In this document: piece by piece, positions 7,522 through 16,287 of the stretch
Layout of the letters: each line of letters starts with the position of its first letter
How positions within the stretch are numbered: the stretch's first letter is position 1
Origin: an uncultured Acidobacteriaceae bacterium
GTDB taxonomy: Bacteria; Acidobacteriota; Terriglobia; Terriglobales; Acidobacteriaceae
Assembly (NCBI GenBank): GCA_903904755.1
Contig: CAIVDV010000057.1
Location: 27,289-91,288 of the forward strand
Direction: 5' to 3'
Length of the DNA stretch: 64,000 bases
Notes under the pieces: generated by a model
Databases searched by the model: none
What the model was told of the DNA's origin: nothing
The model's input: only the letters and a program-made list of their open reading frames with translations
Made by a program: the position numbers and the translations under genes

Positions 7522-9747
7522 CTACGCCAGCTTGAAGCCCGACCGCGCCAGCGGCAGCGTGCGAATTCGCTTCCCCGTTGCCGCGAAAACCGCATTCGCC
7601 ACAGCCGGCAGCACCGGCGGCAGCGCCGGTTCGCCCAGTCCCGTCGGGTCGTAATCGGTCGTTATCCAGTGGATCTCCACCTTCGGCGCCTGCCGAATCC
7701 GCAGCAACTGCTGCTGGGCGAGCATCGTCTGCTTCACCTGCCCGTCCTCGAAGGTAATCTCCTGCTGCATGTGCGAGATGCCCTCCAGGATGCTGCCTTC
7801 CACCTGCGCCTCGCCTGCCGATGGATTGATGAGCTGCCGGCCCACATCGCCCACCGCCCACACCTTCTCCACCCAAATCGCGCCGGAGTCATCCACCTTT
7901 ACCTCGGCCACCTCGGCAAAATACCCCAAATGGCAGAAGTGGCAGGCAATACCGAAACCATGGCCGTTGCCGGATTTGCGATTCTTCCAGTCGCTCACCT
8001 CGGCCACCTTGCGCAGCACATCGGCCAGCCGCTTCCCGTTCAGCCAGTCCGGCGTTCCAGCCAGTTTCGCGGCAGGCGTACCCGGCGTCGCTTCCCGCTG
8101 GATAACCGAAAGCTGAAACTCCAACGGATCAATCCCCGCAGCGTGAGCCAGCTCATCCAGGAAGGAATTCACCACCCACGCATGTGCATTCGATCCCGGT
8201 GCGCGCAGCCACCCCGTCCGCTGCCACAGCGGCTGGGTGCTGCTGGCAAACTCAAAGTTCGGAATCCGGCCCGACGGGAACTCCGACGCATCAATATCCG
8301 CTCCCGGAGCATACTTCTTCCCCTCGCCAAAGGTCACCAGCCGGTGCTGCCAGGCAACCAGCGCGCCCGAGCTGTCCACGCCGGCCTTCAGGAACTGCGT
8401 TCCCCCCGCACGGAAGCAGTCGCCCACAATGTCATCCTCGCGCGACCAAATCAGCTTCACCGGCGCCGGAACCTGCTTTGCAATCGTCGCCACTTCCACC
8501 ATGTTCTCGTTCATCAGTCTGCGGCCAAATCCGCCGCCCGCGCGCAGCATGTGCAGGCTCACGTCGGCCTCAGCCAGCCCCAGCGCCTTGGCCACCATCG
8601 TCCGACCGCCACCCGGCATCTGGCTGCCCGTCCACATCTCCATCTTTCCGTCGTGGAACCACGCCGTCGCGCCCTGCGGCTCCAGCGTGTTGTGCGCCAG
8701 AAACGGATAGCTGTACACCGCCTCCACCGTCTTCGCCGCCCCGGCCAGCGCCTTCACCACATCGCCCTGCGCATGCAGAACATCGCCCGGCTGCGCTGCC
8801 AGCTCGTGCGCGCGCTTTTCCATATCCTCGCTGTTCGGCACGGGATGCTCCGGCATCTCCCACTCCACCTTCAACTGCCGCCGCGCCCGCTGCGCCTGGT
8901 ACCAGTGGTCGGCAACAATCGCCACGCCGCTCGAAAGCCCCGGCTCCTCCGGAACCACCGCGCTCGGCTGAATCGCTCCCGCAATCACAAAGCAGTAGCG
9001 GATGCCCGGCAACTTCAGAATCTCGTCCGTATTCGCCGTCTTCACCCGCGCGCCAAAGACCATCGGCTTGTAGAAAACCGCATGAAGCATCCCCGGGAGC
9101 TTCACATCAATGGCAAACAGCGGCTTGCCCGTCACAATCGCGCCATTGTCACGCCCCGGCCGTCGCTTGCCCAGCAGTACATACTCTTTCGGGTCCTTCA
9201 GCTTCACCGTGGTCGGGTTCGGCGCGGGCAGCTTCGCCGCGTCATTGGCCAGCTCGCCATACGTCAGTGACCGGCCGGATGCCGCGTGAGTCACCCGGCT
9301 CTTGCTCGTGGTCAGTTCGCCAACCGGCACCTTCAGCCGGTTCGCCGCGGCCTGCACCAGCACCGCTCGCGCCGCAGCACCCACCTGGCGCATCGGATTC
9401 CAGCTCACCGGCGTCGTCATCGACCCGCCGGCCCACTGCGGCCCAAACTTCGCCTCATCAAAATGCGCCTGCTCCACCTTCACCCGCTCCCAGTCGGCGT
9501 CCAGTTCCTCGGCAATCAGCAGCGGCAGCGACGTGCGAATGCCCTGGCCAATCTCCGCACCGCGGGCAACAATCGTTATCACGCCATCCGGGGCAATCTG
9601 GACAAAGGCAGAAGGGGTAAGAATCGGTGCCTCAGGCATCTGCGCAAACGCGCGCACCGGCAGCGAAAGACCAAGGGCAAACCCTCCGCCGGCAAGCGCG
9701 GAAAGCTGGAAGAAATCGCGTCGGGAAAGGGGCTGTGTCAGCGACAT
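7522..9747 (-). CDS. Molybdopterin-binding aldehyde oxidoreductase, isoquinoline 1-oxidoreductase beta type
   Basis: A 741-residue catalytic subunit of the xanthine-dehydrogenase superfamily. It begins with a twin-arginine signal (SRRDFFQLSALAGGG), so the folded cofactor-loaded enzyme is exported to the periplasm. The twin-domain molybdopterin-binding core includes EIGQGIRTSLPLLIAEEL, EPQGATAWFHDG and RAGGGFGRRLMNE, the last typical of the IorB branch. Such enzymes hydroxylate or oxidise aldehydes or N-heterocycles with water as oxygen source and pass electrons to the small Fe-S subunit and then a cytochrome. The partner subunit is encoded 2 nt upstream. Substrate cannot be told from sequence; no separate FAD subunit is present, as usual for this branch. 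Confidence 0.92.
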   Translation of the reverse strand: MSLTQPLSRRDFFQLSALAGGGFALGLSLPVRAFAQMPEAPILTPSAFVQIAPDGVITIVARGAEIGQGIRTSLPLLIAEELDADWERVKVEQAHFDEAKFGPQWAGGSMTTPVSWNPMRQVGAAARAVLVQAAANRLKVPVGELTTSKSRVTHAASGRSLTYGELANDAAKLPAPNPTTVKLKDPKEYVLLGKRRPGRDNGAIVTGKPLFAIDVKLPGMLHAVFYKPMVFGARVKTANTDEILKLPGIRYCFVIAGAIQPSAVVPEEPGLSSGVAIVADHWYQAQRARRQLKVEWEMPEHPVPNSEDMEKRAHELAAQPGDVLHAQGDVVKALAGAAKTVEAVYSYPFLAHNTLEPQGATAWFHDGKMEMWTGSQMPGGGRTMVAKALGLAEADVSLHMLRAGGGFGRRLMNENMVEVATIAKQVPAPVKLIWSREDDIVGDCFRAGGTQFLKAGVDSSGALVAWQHRLVTFGEGKKYAPGADIDASEFPSGRIPNFEFASSTQPLWQRTGWLRAPGSNAHAWVVNSFLDELAHAAGIDPLEFQLSVIQREATPGTPAAKLAGTPDWLNGKRLADVLRKVAEVSDWKNRKSGNGHGFGIACHFCHLGYFAEVAEVKVDDSGAIWVEKVWAVGDVGRQLINPSAGEAQVEGSILEGISHMQQEITFEDGQVKQTMLAQQQLLRIRQAPKVEIHWITTDYDPTGLGEPALPPVLPAVANAVFAATGKRIRTLPLARSGFKLA

Positions 9748-9749
9748 GG

Positions 9750-10223
9750 CTATTTCCCTCCCTTCGCGGCAGGCTGGCCGGCCGCTTCATGGATAGCTGC
9801 CCGAATGCGGACATACGTCGCGCAGCGGCAAAGCACCCCGCTCATCGCAGAATCAATATCCTCGTCGGTGGGGTGCGGCGTATTCTCCAGCAGCGCCGCG
9901 GCGGTCATAATCTGCCCCGCCTGGCAGTACCCGCACTGCGGCACATCCATCGCGTCCCAGGCCTTCTGCAGCGGATGATCCCCATGCAGCGACAATCCCT
10001 CAATCGTCACAATCGGCTGGTCGCCCACCGCAGAAACCGGCGTCAGGCACGACCGCACCGGCCGCCCGTCCAGCAGCACCGTGCACGCCCCGCACGCACC
10101 CTGCCCGCACCCAAACTTGGTGCCCACCATGCCCAGGTAGTCCCGCAGGACCCAGAGCAGCGGCGTTTCCGGCGCGGCGTCCACCGTGTGAACTTCCTTG
10201 TTGATGTGTAGCGATAGCGACAT
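9750..10223 (-). CDS. (2Fe-2S) subunit of the molybdenum oxidoreductase, IorA type
   Basis: A 157-residue electron-transfer subunit with two [2Fe-2S] clusters. The plant-ferredoxin-type cluster is at CGQGACGACTV plus a downstream Cys (SCLTP). The C-terminal helical-domain cluster is at CGYCQAGQIM and CRCATY. The start is placed at the ATG at 10223 (MSLSLHINKEV), with GGAGGG about 9 nt upstream; an in-frame ATG 18 nt earlier would make the Shine-Dalgarno sequence coding. It shuttles electrons from the molybdenum site of the large subunit to an acceptor, probably a cytochrome c. It has no signal peptide, and in this family it is carried out with the Tat-bearing large subunit. Confidence 0.93.
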   Translation of the reverse strand: MSLSLHINKEVHTVDAAPETPLLWVLRDYLGMVGTKFGCGQGACGACTVLLDGRPVRSCLTPVSAVGDQPIVTIEGLSLHGDHPLQKAWDAMDVPQCGYCQAGQIMTAAALLENTPHPTDEDIDSAMSGVLCRCATYVRIRAAIHEAAGQPAAKGGK

Positions 10224-10394
10224 ACTGCGGGGCCCTCCCATGTGACAGAATCCAGCCTATCCCAGCGCTGGCCAGCCTGCCAACGATTCTTCTGCCAAAG
10301 GCTTTGACCGCATCAGAGCCGCGCCTGCTGTCACCACCCAGCCAGCACCCGACAGGCCCCGGAGGGCCGGTTTATGTCACAATAGAGACGGGTT

Positions 10395-10482
10395 GGAGAG
10401 CTGGCCGAGTGGTTGATGGCACCGGTCTTGAAAACCGGCGAACCGAAAGGTTTCGTGAGTTCGAATCTCACGCTCTCCGCCA
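10395..10482 (+). tRNA. tRNA-Ser(TGA)
   Basis: Acceptor stem GGAGAGC (10395-10401) pairs with GCTCTCC (10472-10478), followed by G and an encoded CCA. The anticodon arm reads ACCGGTCTTGAAAACCGG with anticodon TGA. A long variable arm and GTTCGAATC T-loop are present, as expected for serine tRNA. Confidence 0.96.
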
Positions 10483-10835
10483 CACCCTTTCAAAGCAGCG
10501 CCACGCGGTTCGATACCTTTCGGACCTCCGCACAGCTGCGTGGGGCAGCCGGCAGCGGAATCCAAGACACTTACCGCGTGGAATCGAAGGTCGCTGTGCC
10601 CGCGCATCCGCAATCGCGCGCTGCCCGGCCAGGCTATCCGGTCGCGAGCTACTTATACGCCCAGGCCGCTACCAGGCACCTATCTATCTTCCCCGTTTGC
10701 TATTCCGTCTCCGCATCCTGGAAAGCAGTGGTTATCTTATATTCGGAATCTGTGCGTCGAGAAATATCCTGAGGCCGGCATGGAGCTGCTCTCATACACA
10801 TTCTTCCCAACCCGGGAAGGTGGATAAGCAGCCCT
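10483..10835. other. Non-coding gap between tRNA-Ser and the TetR gene
   Basis: About 350 nt without a supported gene. Several short reading frames cross it, but none has a ribosome-binding site or recognisable product. I see no convincing terminator, repeat or operator. Confidence 0.5.
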
Positions 10836-11495
10836 CTAAGCCAGCATCGGCATCAGGATGGTGTCATCCACCATCAGAGTACTCATCGACTGCCGCACCA
10901 CAACCTGGGCAAGGATTCCGAGAATCGTCTGCTCCACATTCAGCGAAGGCGCATCGGCGGCCTCCAGCCAAACCTCCAGCGCAATCCGGATCGGGCTCAA
11001 CGCTCGCTCCAGCCGCGCCCGTAAATCCTCCGCCGGGAACGGGCCGCCTTCCAGAAACGAGTACTGAAGCAATCGCCCAACCAACGGGGACAACGCCAGC
11101 GTGTTCTCCATCGCCTTCAACGCGTTCGAAATCGCTTCCCTCACATTTCGGGATTTGCTGATTTGCGTCAGAACTTCATCCCGAACTTCCAGCTTGTCCA
11201 ACTGGCTGGTGACAACCGCCCGGTAAATCTCTACCTTGTTGGGAAAATGGCGGAACAGCGTCACTTCATTCACCTGGGCCTCGTGCGCAAGTTCCCGCGT
11301 GCTCACGCCGTGGTAGCCGCGCAACGCAAACTGGACCGCGCAGGCGGCCAGAATCCGCTCGCGGCTCTTCAGTATCCTCGAACTTGGCAGCCCTTCCCCC
11401 TGGTTCCGTCCCGCGAAACCCTTCCTCGGCTTCGCAGCTTCCGACCCCACTTCCGGAACGGGTGCCTTGCCAGTCAATGAAATCCCTTTTTGCAT
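10836..11495 (-). CDS. TetR/AcrR-family transcriptional regulator
   Basis: A 219-residue repressor. After a basic, poorly conserved N-terminal tail, the helix-turn-helix domain spans about residues 45-90 (RERILAACAVQFALRGYHG, VSTRELAHEAQVNEVTLFRHF, NKVEIYRAV), a textbook TetR DNA-binding domain. The C-terminal ligand-binding part shows no family-level similarity that names an inducer. The start is put at 11495 because GGAG lies 6 nt upstream; a longer frame from 11549 lacks a site. An inverted repeat ACGCCTT-N8-AAGGCGT just upstream could be its own operator. Its target is unknown; no efflux pump is adjacent. Confidence 0.88.
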   Translation of the reverse strand: MQKGISLTGKAPVPEVGSEAAKPRKGFAGRNQGEGLPSSRILKSRERILAACAVQFALRGYHGVSTRELAHEAQVNEVTLFRHFPNKVEIYRAVVTSQLDKLEVRDEVLTQISKSRNVREAISNALKAMENTLALSPLVGRLLQYSFLEGGPFPAEDLRARLERALSPIRIALEVWLEAADAPSLNVEQTILGILAQVVVRQSMSTLMVDDTILMPMLA

Positions 11496-11519
11496 TCCGT
11501 ACTCCAACCTGCAGACGGT

Positions 11520-11541
11520 ACGCCTTCGGGATACAAGGCGT
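11520..11541. promoter_or_regulatory. Inverted repeat, candidate TetR operator
   Basis: ACGCCTT (11520-11526) and AAGGCGT (11535-11541) are perfect inverted arms with an 8-nt spacer, 25 nt before the TetR start, a usual place for autoregulation. Confidence 0.35.
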
Positions 11542-11709
11542 CCTTGCACGTTCGTTCAAGCCTGCCGGCCTGCGCCAGGAAGCGCATTTTCATGCAAGCG
11601 GTTGCTTACTTATCTGGTACGGTCGTGCTGTACTTTCCCTCTTTACTACAAGAGCGTCGTACGGGATACAAGCCCCCTCTTCCCCCCGAAAACCTCCCCG
11701 TTCAACTCA

Positions 11710-11738
11710 TTGACATAAAAGTTGATAGGTCCTATCTT
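11710..11738 (+). promoter_or_regulatory. Sigma-70-type promoter of the winged-helix gene
   Basis: TTGACA (11710-11715), 17-nt spacer, TATCTT (11733-11738). Transcription would begin near 11745, practically at the ATG at 11748, suggesting a leaderless or nearly leaderless message. Confidence 0.45.
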
Positions 11739-11747
11739 TGGGAGGTG

Positions 11748-12548
11748 ATGCCGACTAACAAAGCGGAGGAAAACCGGACACAAACTTCAGTAATTAGAGA
11801 AAGGCTGAAGTTCGCCTCTTTCGCCTTGGAGCCGCACACCGGAATCCTTACCAGGTATGGTGTGCGCAAGAGATTAGAACGGCAGCCGGCGCGAATACTG
11901 GAGGCTCTGCTCTTAGCGCGCGGACAGATGGTCTCGCGCCCTGAACTAATCTCTCTCCTTTGGCCAACTGAAGCGGCTGGGGACTTTAATCGCCGCCTCG
12001 ACAAAGCCGTGGCCAAGCTTCGCGCAACGCTGAATGATAGCCCCACCTCTCCCCGCTATTTTGAGACCCTGAAAGGGCGCGGCTACCGGTTTCTCATGGA
12101 AGTAGAAATCGAAGTGCTTCCCGCAACCGGGGCGGGAGAGGCGCCGGGTGTCGAAGCCGCAGTTACTCCCCCGCCGCCACCCACGCCGACGGACGATCTT
12201 TCCCCAGGCCCCGGTCCGAAGCCGCCGCGTTCGGCTCCCGCTCCCCCCCCCGGCCACGGTCTGGACCCGCCGCAATCTCCTGCTGGGCGCGCTTGCCTTG
12301 GCCGTGCTCGCGATTGCGGGATGGTCTACCTTCCGTTCCCAATCCAATCACGGCGGTCGGCCCACCATTCTCATCCTCGGCTTTCGAAACAGCTCCGCAC
12401 CTACCCAGGACCTCTGGATCTCCCGCTTCCTGACCGACTGGCTCACTGCCGACCTCCGCCTCTCCCCGGATGCCCAGGTTCTGTTCGGCAGTGGAACCCC
12501 GGAGATGCGCCCCTGGACGCTGGAGCAGGGCTGTGGAACTCCGCCTGA
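11748..12548 (+). CDS. Winged-helix (OmpR/CadC-type) DNA-binding part of a frameshifted regulator
   Basis: The first 140 residues hold an OmpR/PhoB-type winged helix: FALEPHTGILTRYGVRKRL, LEALLLARGQMVSRPELISL, LDKAVAKLRATL and YFETLKGRGYRFL. This is the layout of acidobacterial CadC-like regulators, in which the DNA-binding domain is followed by a proline-rich linker, one membrane helix and TPR repeats. Here the frame enters a run of nine C at 12243-12251 and then goes out of register, ending at 12548 after about 100 residues of nonsense-like Pro/Arg-rich sequence. The membrane helix and TPRs continue in the next frame. Removing one C would join both parts. It may be a sequencing error, slippage or a broken gene. 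ATG chosen at 11748 just after GGGAGG. Confidence 0.75.
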   Translation: MPTNKAEENRTQTSVIRERLKFASFALEPHTGILTRYGVRKRLERQPARILEALLLARGQMVSRPELISLLWPTEAAGDFNRRLDKAVAKLRATLNDSPTSPRYFETLKGRGYRFLMEVEIEVLPATGAGEAPGVEAAVTPPPPPTPTDDLSPGPGPKPPRSAPAPPPGHGLDPPQSPAGRACLGRARDCGMVYLPFPIQSRRSAHHSHPRLSKQLRTYPGPLDLPLPDRLAHCRPPPLPGCPGSVRQWNPGDAPLDAGAGLWNSA

Positions 12549-14670
12549 GAGCGCCCTCCGTTCGGCCGCGCGGGACTACGACGCCGACATGGTGCTCTAC
12601 GGAGACTATGCCGCAGCGGCTACTGCCGAAGGCACCAACCGATGGCAGCTCACACTTTGCCTGGTACCGGCCCACGGCCACAAGGCTCCTGTATCCGCCA
12701 CCGTGACGGAGGCTCGGGATGATTTCCCGCTCCTGATTGCTGAGGCGGGCGACCGGTTACGCGCCGCTGCCGGCTTCAAGCCCATCCCGGCTGCGGCGCT
12801 CGCCAGCCTGCGCGCGGAGTTCCCGCATACGCCAGACGCCACCCGCGCCTACTCTCAGGGAGTCATCGCACTCGACCACTTTGACTACGTCGCCGCAAGC
12901 ATCTTCCTCACCATCGCCGCGCAGCTTGAGCCAAAGTGCGCTGCTGTCCACGCCGCCCTGGCAAAAGCCTGGGCCGATCTCGGCACTTCTGAACCGAGCC
13001 GCGAAGAGGCCCAGCTGGCCGTGCAGCAGGCAAGCCTTTTATCCCCGCAGCAGCAACTGCGATACGCCGCTTTCAACGCGGAAGCCCGGCAGGACTGGAC
13101 AACCGCCGCCGACTTCTACCGGCAAATGCAGCAAGCCGACCCCGGAAACTTTGAAAATGAACTGGCGCTGGCGCGGGCTGAGTTCCGGGCCGGCCAAACT
13201 CGCCAGGCTCTGCAAACCGCACAAGGTGTGCAAAGCCCGCTTTCTGCAATTCATGATGACCCCCGCATGGAACTCGTTCAGGGAGTCGCGAAATCTGTCC
13301 TGGGCGATTTCAAGGGCGAATTGGAGGCTGCGCAGCGGGCCGAGCGGGAAGCCGCAGTTCGGGGCATGGACGAGCGCCGCGCCAATGCCCTCATGGAGGA
13401 GGCCGACGCAGAGGAGATGCTGGGAAACTGGCAGGAGGCGCAACGGCTCTGGATCCTGGCCAAGCAGGTCTTCGCTTCCATCAACGCCCAGGACGAAGTG
13501 ATTACCGTTCTGCACCATCAGGCGCTTTCCGCCTGGAACCGGCACGACGTCACCACGGCCGAAGAGCGCATCCAGGAGGCGATTGCCGGTGGCCAAAGCC
13601 GCGATGAAGCCGCTGAAATTCAGGAGAGCCTGGAAGCCCGCGCGGCCGTGCAGATCGGTTTCAGGGCCACCAATCCGCTCGGCGTCCGGCACCAGGACCA
13701 GCAGTTGGACATTGCAGAAGACCCCACCCCCGGCCGCAACGCGCTGGAAGAAGCCCATCTCTTTGAGATGTTCGGCTCCCTGCAGATGCGCCAGGACCAG
13801 GACCGCAGGGCGCAGGAGTATCTCCAACAGGCTCAGCGGCACTGCACAGCCGCAAGGAATCAGGCCTGCCTGGCGGATACCGCATTGAACCAGGGTATGC
13901 TCGATGAGGAAATCGGCCAGATGAAGGAAGCCGAAGCGGAGTACCAGCAATCTGCCTCCTGGTTCCAGGCAGCGGGCGACCCCGGCGGCGTTGCCCTCAG
14001 CGCAGGCCGGCTGGGCTGGCTGCTCTTTGAAGAAGACCGCCTCGACGAATGCCGAAAGGTCTTCTCCGATGCCCTCGCGCAGACCGCCGACCTCGCCAAC
14101 CGGATGCGGCACTACGAACTCGAGGAACAGTTGATTGATATCGAACTCCAGGCCGACCCCGACCGTGGCCAGAAGCTGGCGCAGCAATCGCTCACCGAGA
14201 ACGCCGCGATGCTCAATACCTTCCCCATCGGGCGGCTGGTGACCTTCGCGGACCTCGCCGTTGCCGAATACCTGACCGGCGGGGAACGCCAGGCCCAGCG
14301 GGATATCGCGGTGCGGTTTTCGCTCGGCAACTCCGTGCTGCCAGACCATCAGTTGGCAAAGGTTCTCCTGGCCCGCGGCACCCTCAGCATCTACTCCCAG
14401 AACTACCCGGACGCTGAGCAAAATCTGCAGGCTGCGGAGCATCTTGCCCGTCAGCAGCGGCTGCTCAGTCTCGATTTTCAGGCGCGTCTGGCCCTGGCCC
14501 TGTGCCACACCGCGCAGCATCTGCCCACTGCCCGGGCCGAGTTGGACGCGCTGCGGGCCGAGGCGGAACACCGGGGCTTCGCGTTCTTCCTCCGCAAGAT
14601 TCAGGAACTGGAGCGGGCGCGGGAGCGCGGCGAAAATCCCATGCGCACCAGCGCCGCGGGAAGGTCGTAG
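12148..14670 (+). CDS. Membrane-anchored TPR protein, C-terminal part of the frameshifted regulator
   Basis: The real coding part probably begins at the C9 run near 12250. It first shows one membrane helix (NLLLGALALAVLAIAGW) and an extracytoplasmic domain with ILILGFRNSS and MVLYGDYAAA, the TolB-N-like segment usual in this regulator class. About ten TPR-like helical repeats then run to the end (for example AAVHAALAKAWADLG, EAHLFEMFGSLQMRQDQDRRAQEYLQQA). TPRs are protein-interaction scaffolds, here probably periplasmic and used for sensing. The ATG at 12148 lies in the alternative frame of the linker, and translation from it alone would give an anchored protein without a DNA-binding domain. 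It is followed 2 nt later by the NHL-repeat gene. Confidence 0.7.
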   Translation: MSKPQLLPRRHPRRRTIFPQAPVRSRRVRLPLPPPATVWTRRNLLLGALALAVLAIAGWSTFRSQSNHGGRPTILILGFRNSSAPTQDLWISRFLTDWLTADLRLSPDAQVLFGSGTPEMRPWTLEQGCGTPPESALRSAARDYDADMVLYGDYAAAATAEGTNRWQLTLCLVPAHGHKAPVSATVTEARDDFPLLIAEAGDRLRAAAGFKPIPAAALASLRAEFPHTPDATRAYSQGVIALDHFDYVAASIFLTIAAQLEPKCAAVHAALAKAWADLGTSEPSREEAQLAVQQASLLSPQQQLRYAAFNAEARQDWTTAADFYRQMQQADPGNFENELALARAEFRAGQTRQALQTAQGVQSPLSAIHDDPRMELVQGVAKSVLGDFKGELEAAQRAEREAAVRGMDERRANALMEEADAEEMLGNWQEAQRLWILAKQVFASINAQDEVITVLHHQALSAWNRHDVTTAEERIQEAIAGGQSRDEAAEIQESLEARAAVQIGFRATNPLGVRHQDQQLDIAEDPTPGRNALEEAHLFEMFGSLQMRQDQDRRAQEYLQQAQRHCTAARNQACLADTALNQGMLDEEIGQMKEAEAEYQQSASWFQAAGDPGGVALSAGRLGWLLFEEDRLDECRKVFSDALAQTADLANRMRHYELEEQLIDIELQADPDRGQKLAQQSLTENAAMLNTFPIGRLVTFADLAVAEYLTGGERQAQRDIAVRFSLGNSVLPDHQLAKVLLARGTLSIYSQNYPDAEQNLQAAEHLARQQRLLSLDFQARLALALCHTAQHLPTARAELDALRAEAEHRGFAFFLRKIQELERARERGENPMRTSAAGRS
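12243..12251 (+). other. Nine-C homopolymer at a frame switch
   Basis: A run of nine C in the proline-rich linker is exactly where the DNA-binding frame and the TPR frame exchange. Eight C would give one continuous open frame from 11748 to 14670. Confidence 0.8.
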
Positions 14671-14672
14671 CC

Positions 14673-16205
14673 ATGCCGGAACGCAGTTGCTCCGTCTGCC
14701 AGGCACCCCTGCCCCCCGGGCAGGACTCCTGCGGCAACTGCGCGCCGCCAACAGCACCTCCACCAGCGGCCGCTCCCGGCCTCGGCGCCTCCGCCGCAAC
14801 CTGGTGGCTGCGTAACTGGTTGAGCGCACTGGTACTTACGCTGCTGGCTTCGGCCACCGTATGTCTGCTCCTTTCGGTAGACGTCACGGCAACCCGTCGC
14901 ATCCTGATTGAAAGCCTCAACCGGCTGGTGGTCTATCTGAACCAACCAAACGCCCCCGCAGGCGCGGGACTGGCCGGGACGGTTGCCCTTGGAGCCGACT
15001 CCGACCATGGCGCCGCAGTTGATTTCGGCCCCATCAAGATCGGTTCCCACTCCACAACCGCGGTTTCCGTCACCATCCTTACCGCCGGAGTTCTCGATAC
15101 CGTCTCGGTCGTTACCCAGGGTGTTGCAGACCTGGACTTTACCAATGCCGGCAGCGGTACCTGCACACCCGGGGTCTTCTACCCCGTCAACTCCACATGC
15201 ACCGTCAACGTCACCTTCTCGCCCAAGCTCTCCGGCGCTCGCTACGGCGCGGTGGTGCTCCAGGATGCCGCTGAAGAAGCCATGAAAACCCGCCACATCC
15301 CCATGGCCACCGGCTATCTCACTGGAGTCGGCAAGGGCGCTCAGCCCATCCGCAGTGAGTCCCCCATTCTGCGCATTGGCACCGGCTGGATCTTGCCCTG
15401 GGGCATTGAGCTGGACAGTGCCGGGAACATCTACGTCGCAAACTATCCCCGGGAACCCTACGAAAGCGGCGGATCGGTCATCCGGGAAACACCGGTCGCC
15501 GGCGGCTACAGGCAGACAACCATCGGCAGCGGCTTTGTCGGCCCATCGGGTATAGCCGTGGACGGAGCCGGCAACATCTACGTTGCGGATGCCAGCCTGC
15601 AGATCATCTTTCGTGAAACTCCCTATCAGGATGGCTATGTGCAAAGCCAGATTCCTGCTCCCGGCCTGGGCTGGCCGCTCGCCGTGGCCGTCGACGCCGG
15701 GGGCAACGTCTACGTCACCGACGGCCCCAACCGGCGCGTCCTGAAAGAGTCGCTCTTCGCCGGACAGTACCGCCAGACCTCAATCCCCACCTCGCTCGAG
15801 TATCCCATCGGCCTCGCCGTTGACCGGGTGGGGAATATCTACGCCGCCAACGGAGATGTGGTGAAGGAAACACTGGAAGGCGCCACCTATCGCGAGAGCA
15901 AAATTGCCACCGGGTATGGCGGAGTCAAGGGCCGGGGCGCGGAACTCACCATTGACCCGGAAGGCAACCTGCTGATCGCCGCCACCGCGCAGAATCAGAT
16001 CATCATGCTCCCGGCCCAGGGAGATTCCTTCGGAAGGCCAATCGTCCTGGCATCCGTCAGCCATCCCTTCGCCGTAGATAGCTCAACCTCGGGCGACCTC
16101 TTCTACACAACCGACATCCCCGGCGACGTCGGCCTGTGGCGCATGCCCATCCCTGCGCCCGGCCATGACCCCAATGACAACCCTGCAAACCACCCTCGCC
16201 GCTAA
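14673..16205 (+). CDS. NHL-repeat protein with zinc ribbon, membrane helix and Ig-like domain
   Basis: A 510-residue protein of unknown function. It starts with a small zinc-ribbon-like CSVCQ...CGNC pair, an Ala/Pro linker and one membrane helix (LSALVLTLLASATVCLLLS). An Ig-like domain of the ASPM/SPD-2/Hydin type follows (VDFGPIKIGSHSTTAVSVTI, YPVNSTCTVNVTFSPKLSGA). The second half is a beta-propeller with at least five NHL repeats, each with the PxGIAVDGAGNIYVAD pattern. This domain mix is common in Acidobacteriota extracytoplasmic proteins. The ATG begins 2 nt after the TPR gene stop, so it is likely co-translated with that regulator and may be its partner or target. Confidence 0.8.
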   Translation: MPERSCSVCQAPLPPGQDSCGNCAPPTAPPPAAAPGLGASAATWWLRNWLSALVLTLLASATVCLLLSVDVTATRRILIESLNRLVVYLNQPNAPAGAGLAGTVALGADSDHGAAVDFGPIKIGSHSTTAVSVTILTAGVLDTVSVVTQGVADLDFTNAGSGTCTPGVFYPVNSTCTVNVTFSPKLSGARYGAVVLQDAAEEAMKTRHIPMATGYLTGVGKGAQPIRSESPILRIGTGWILPWGIELDSAGNIYVANYPREPYESGGSVIRETPVAGGYRQTTIGSGFVGPSGIAVDGAGNIYVADASLQIIFRETPYQDGYVQSQIPAPGLGWPLAVAVDAGGNVYVTDGPNRRVLKESLFAGQYRQTSIPTSLEYPIGLAVDRVGNIYAANGDVVKETLEGATYRESKIATGYGGVKGRGAELTIDPEGNLLIAATAQNQIIMLPAQGDSFGRPIVLASVSHPFAVDSSTSGDLFYTTDIPGDVGLWRMPIPAPGHDPNDNPANHPRR

Positions 16206-16287
16206 ATTCACCTCGCGCCCCCTGCCCGGATGCGGGAATCGCATCGTGCGGCTAAGATGCTAGGGGACCGACAAAGGGGGCCCCTGG

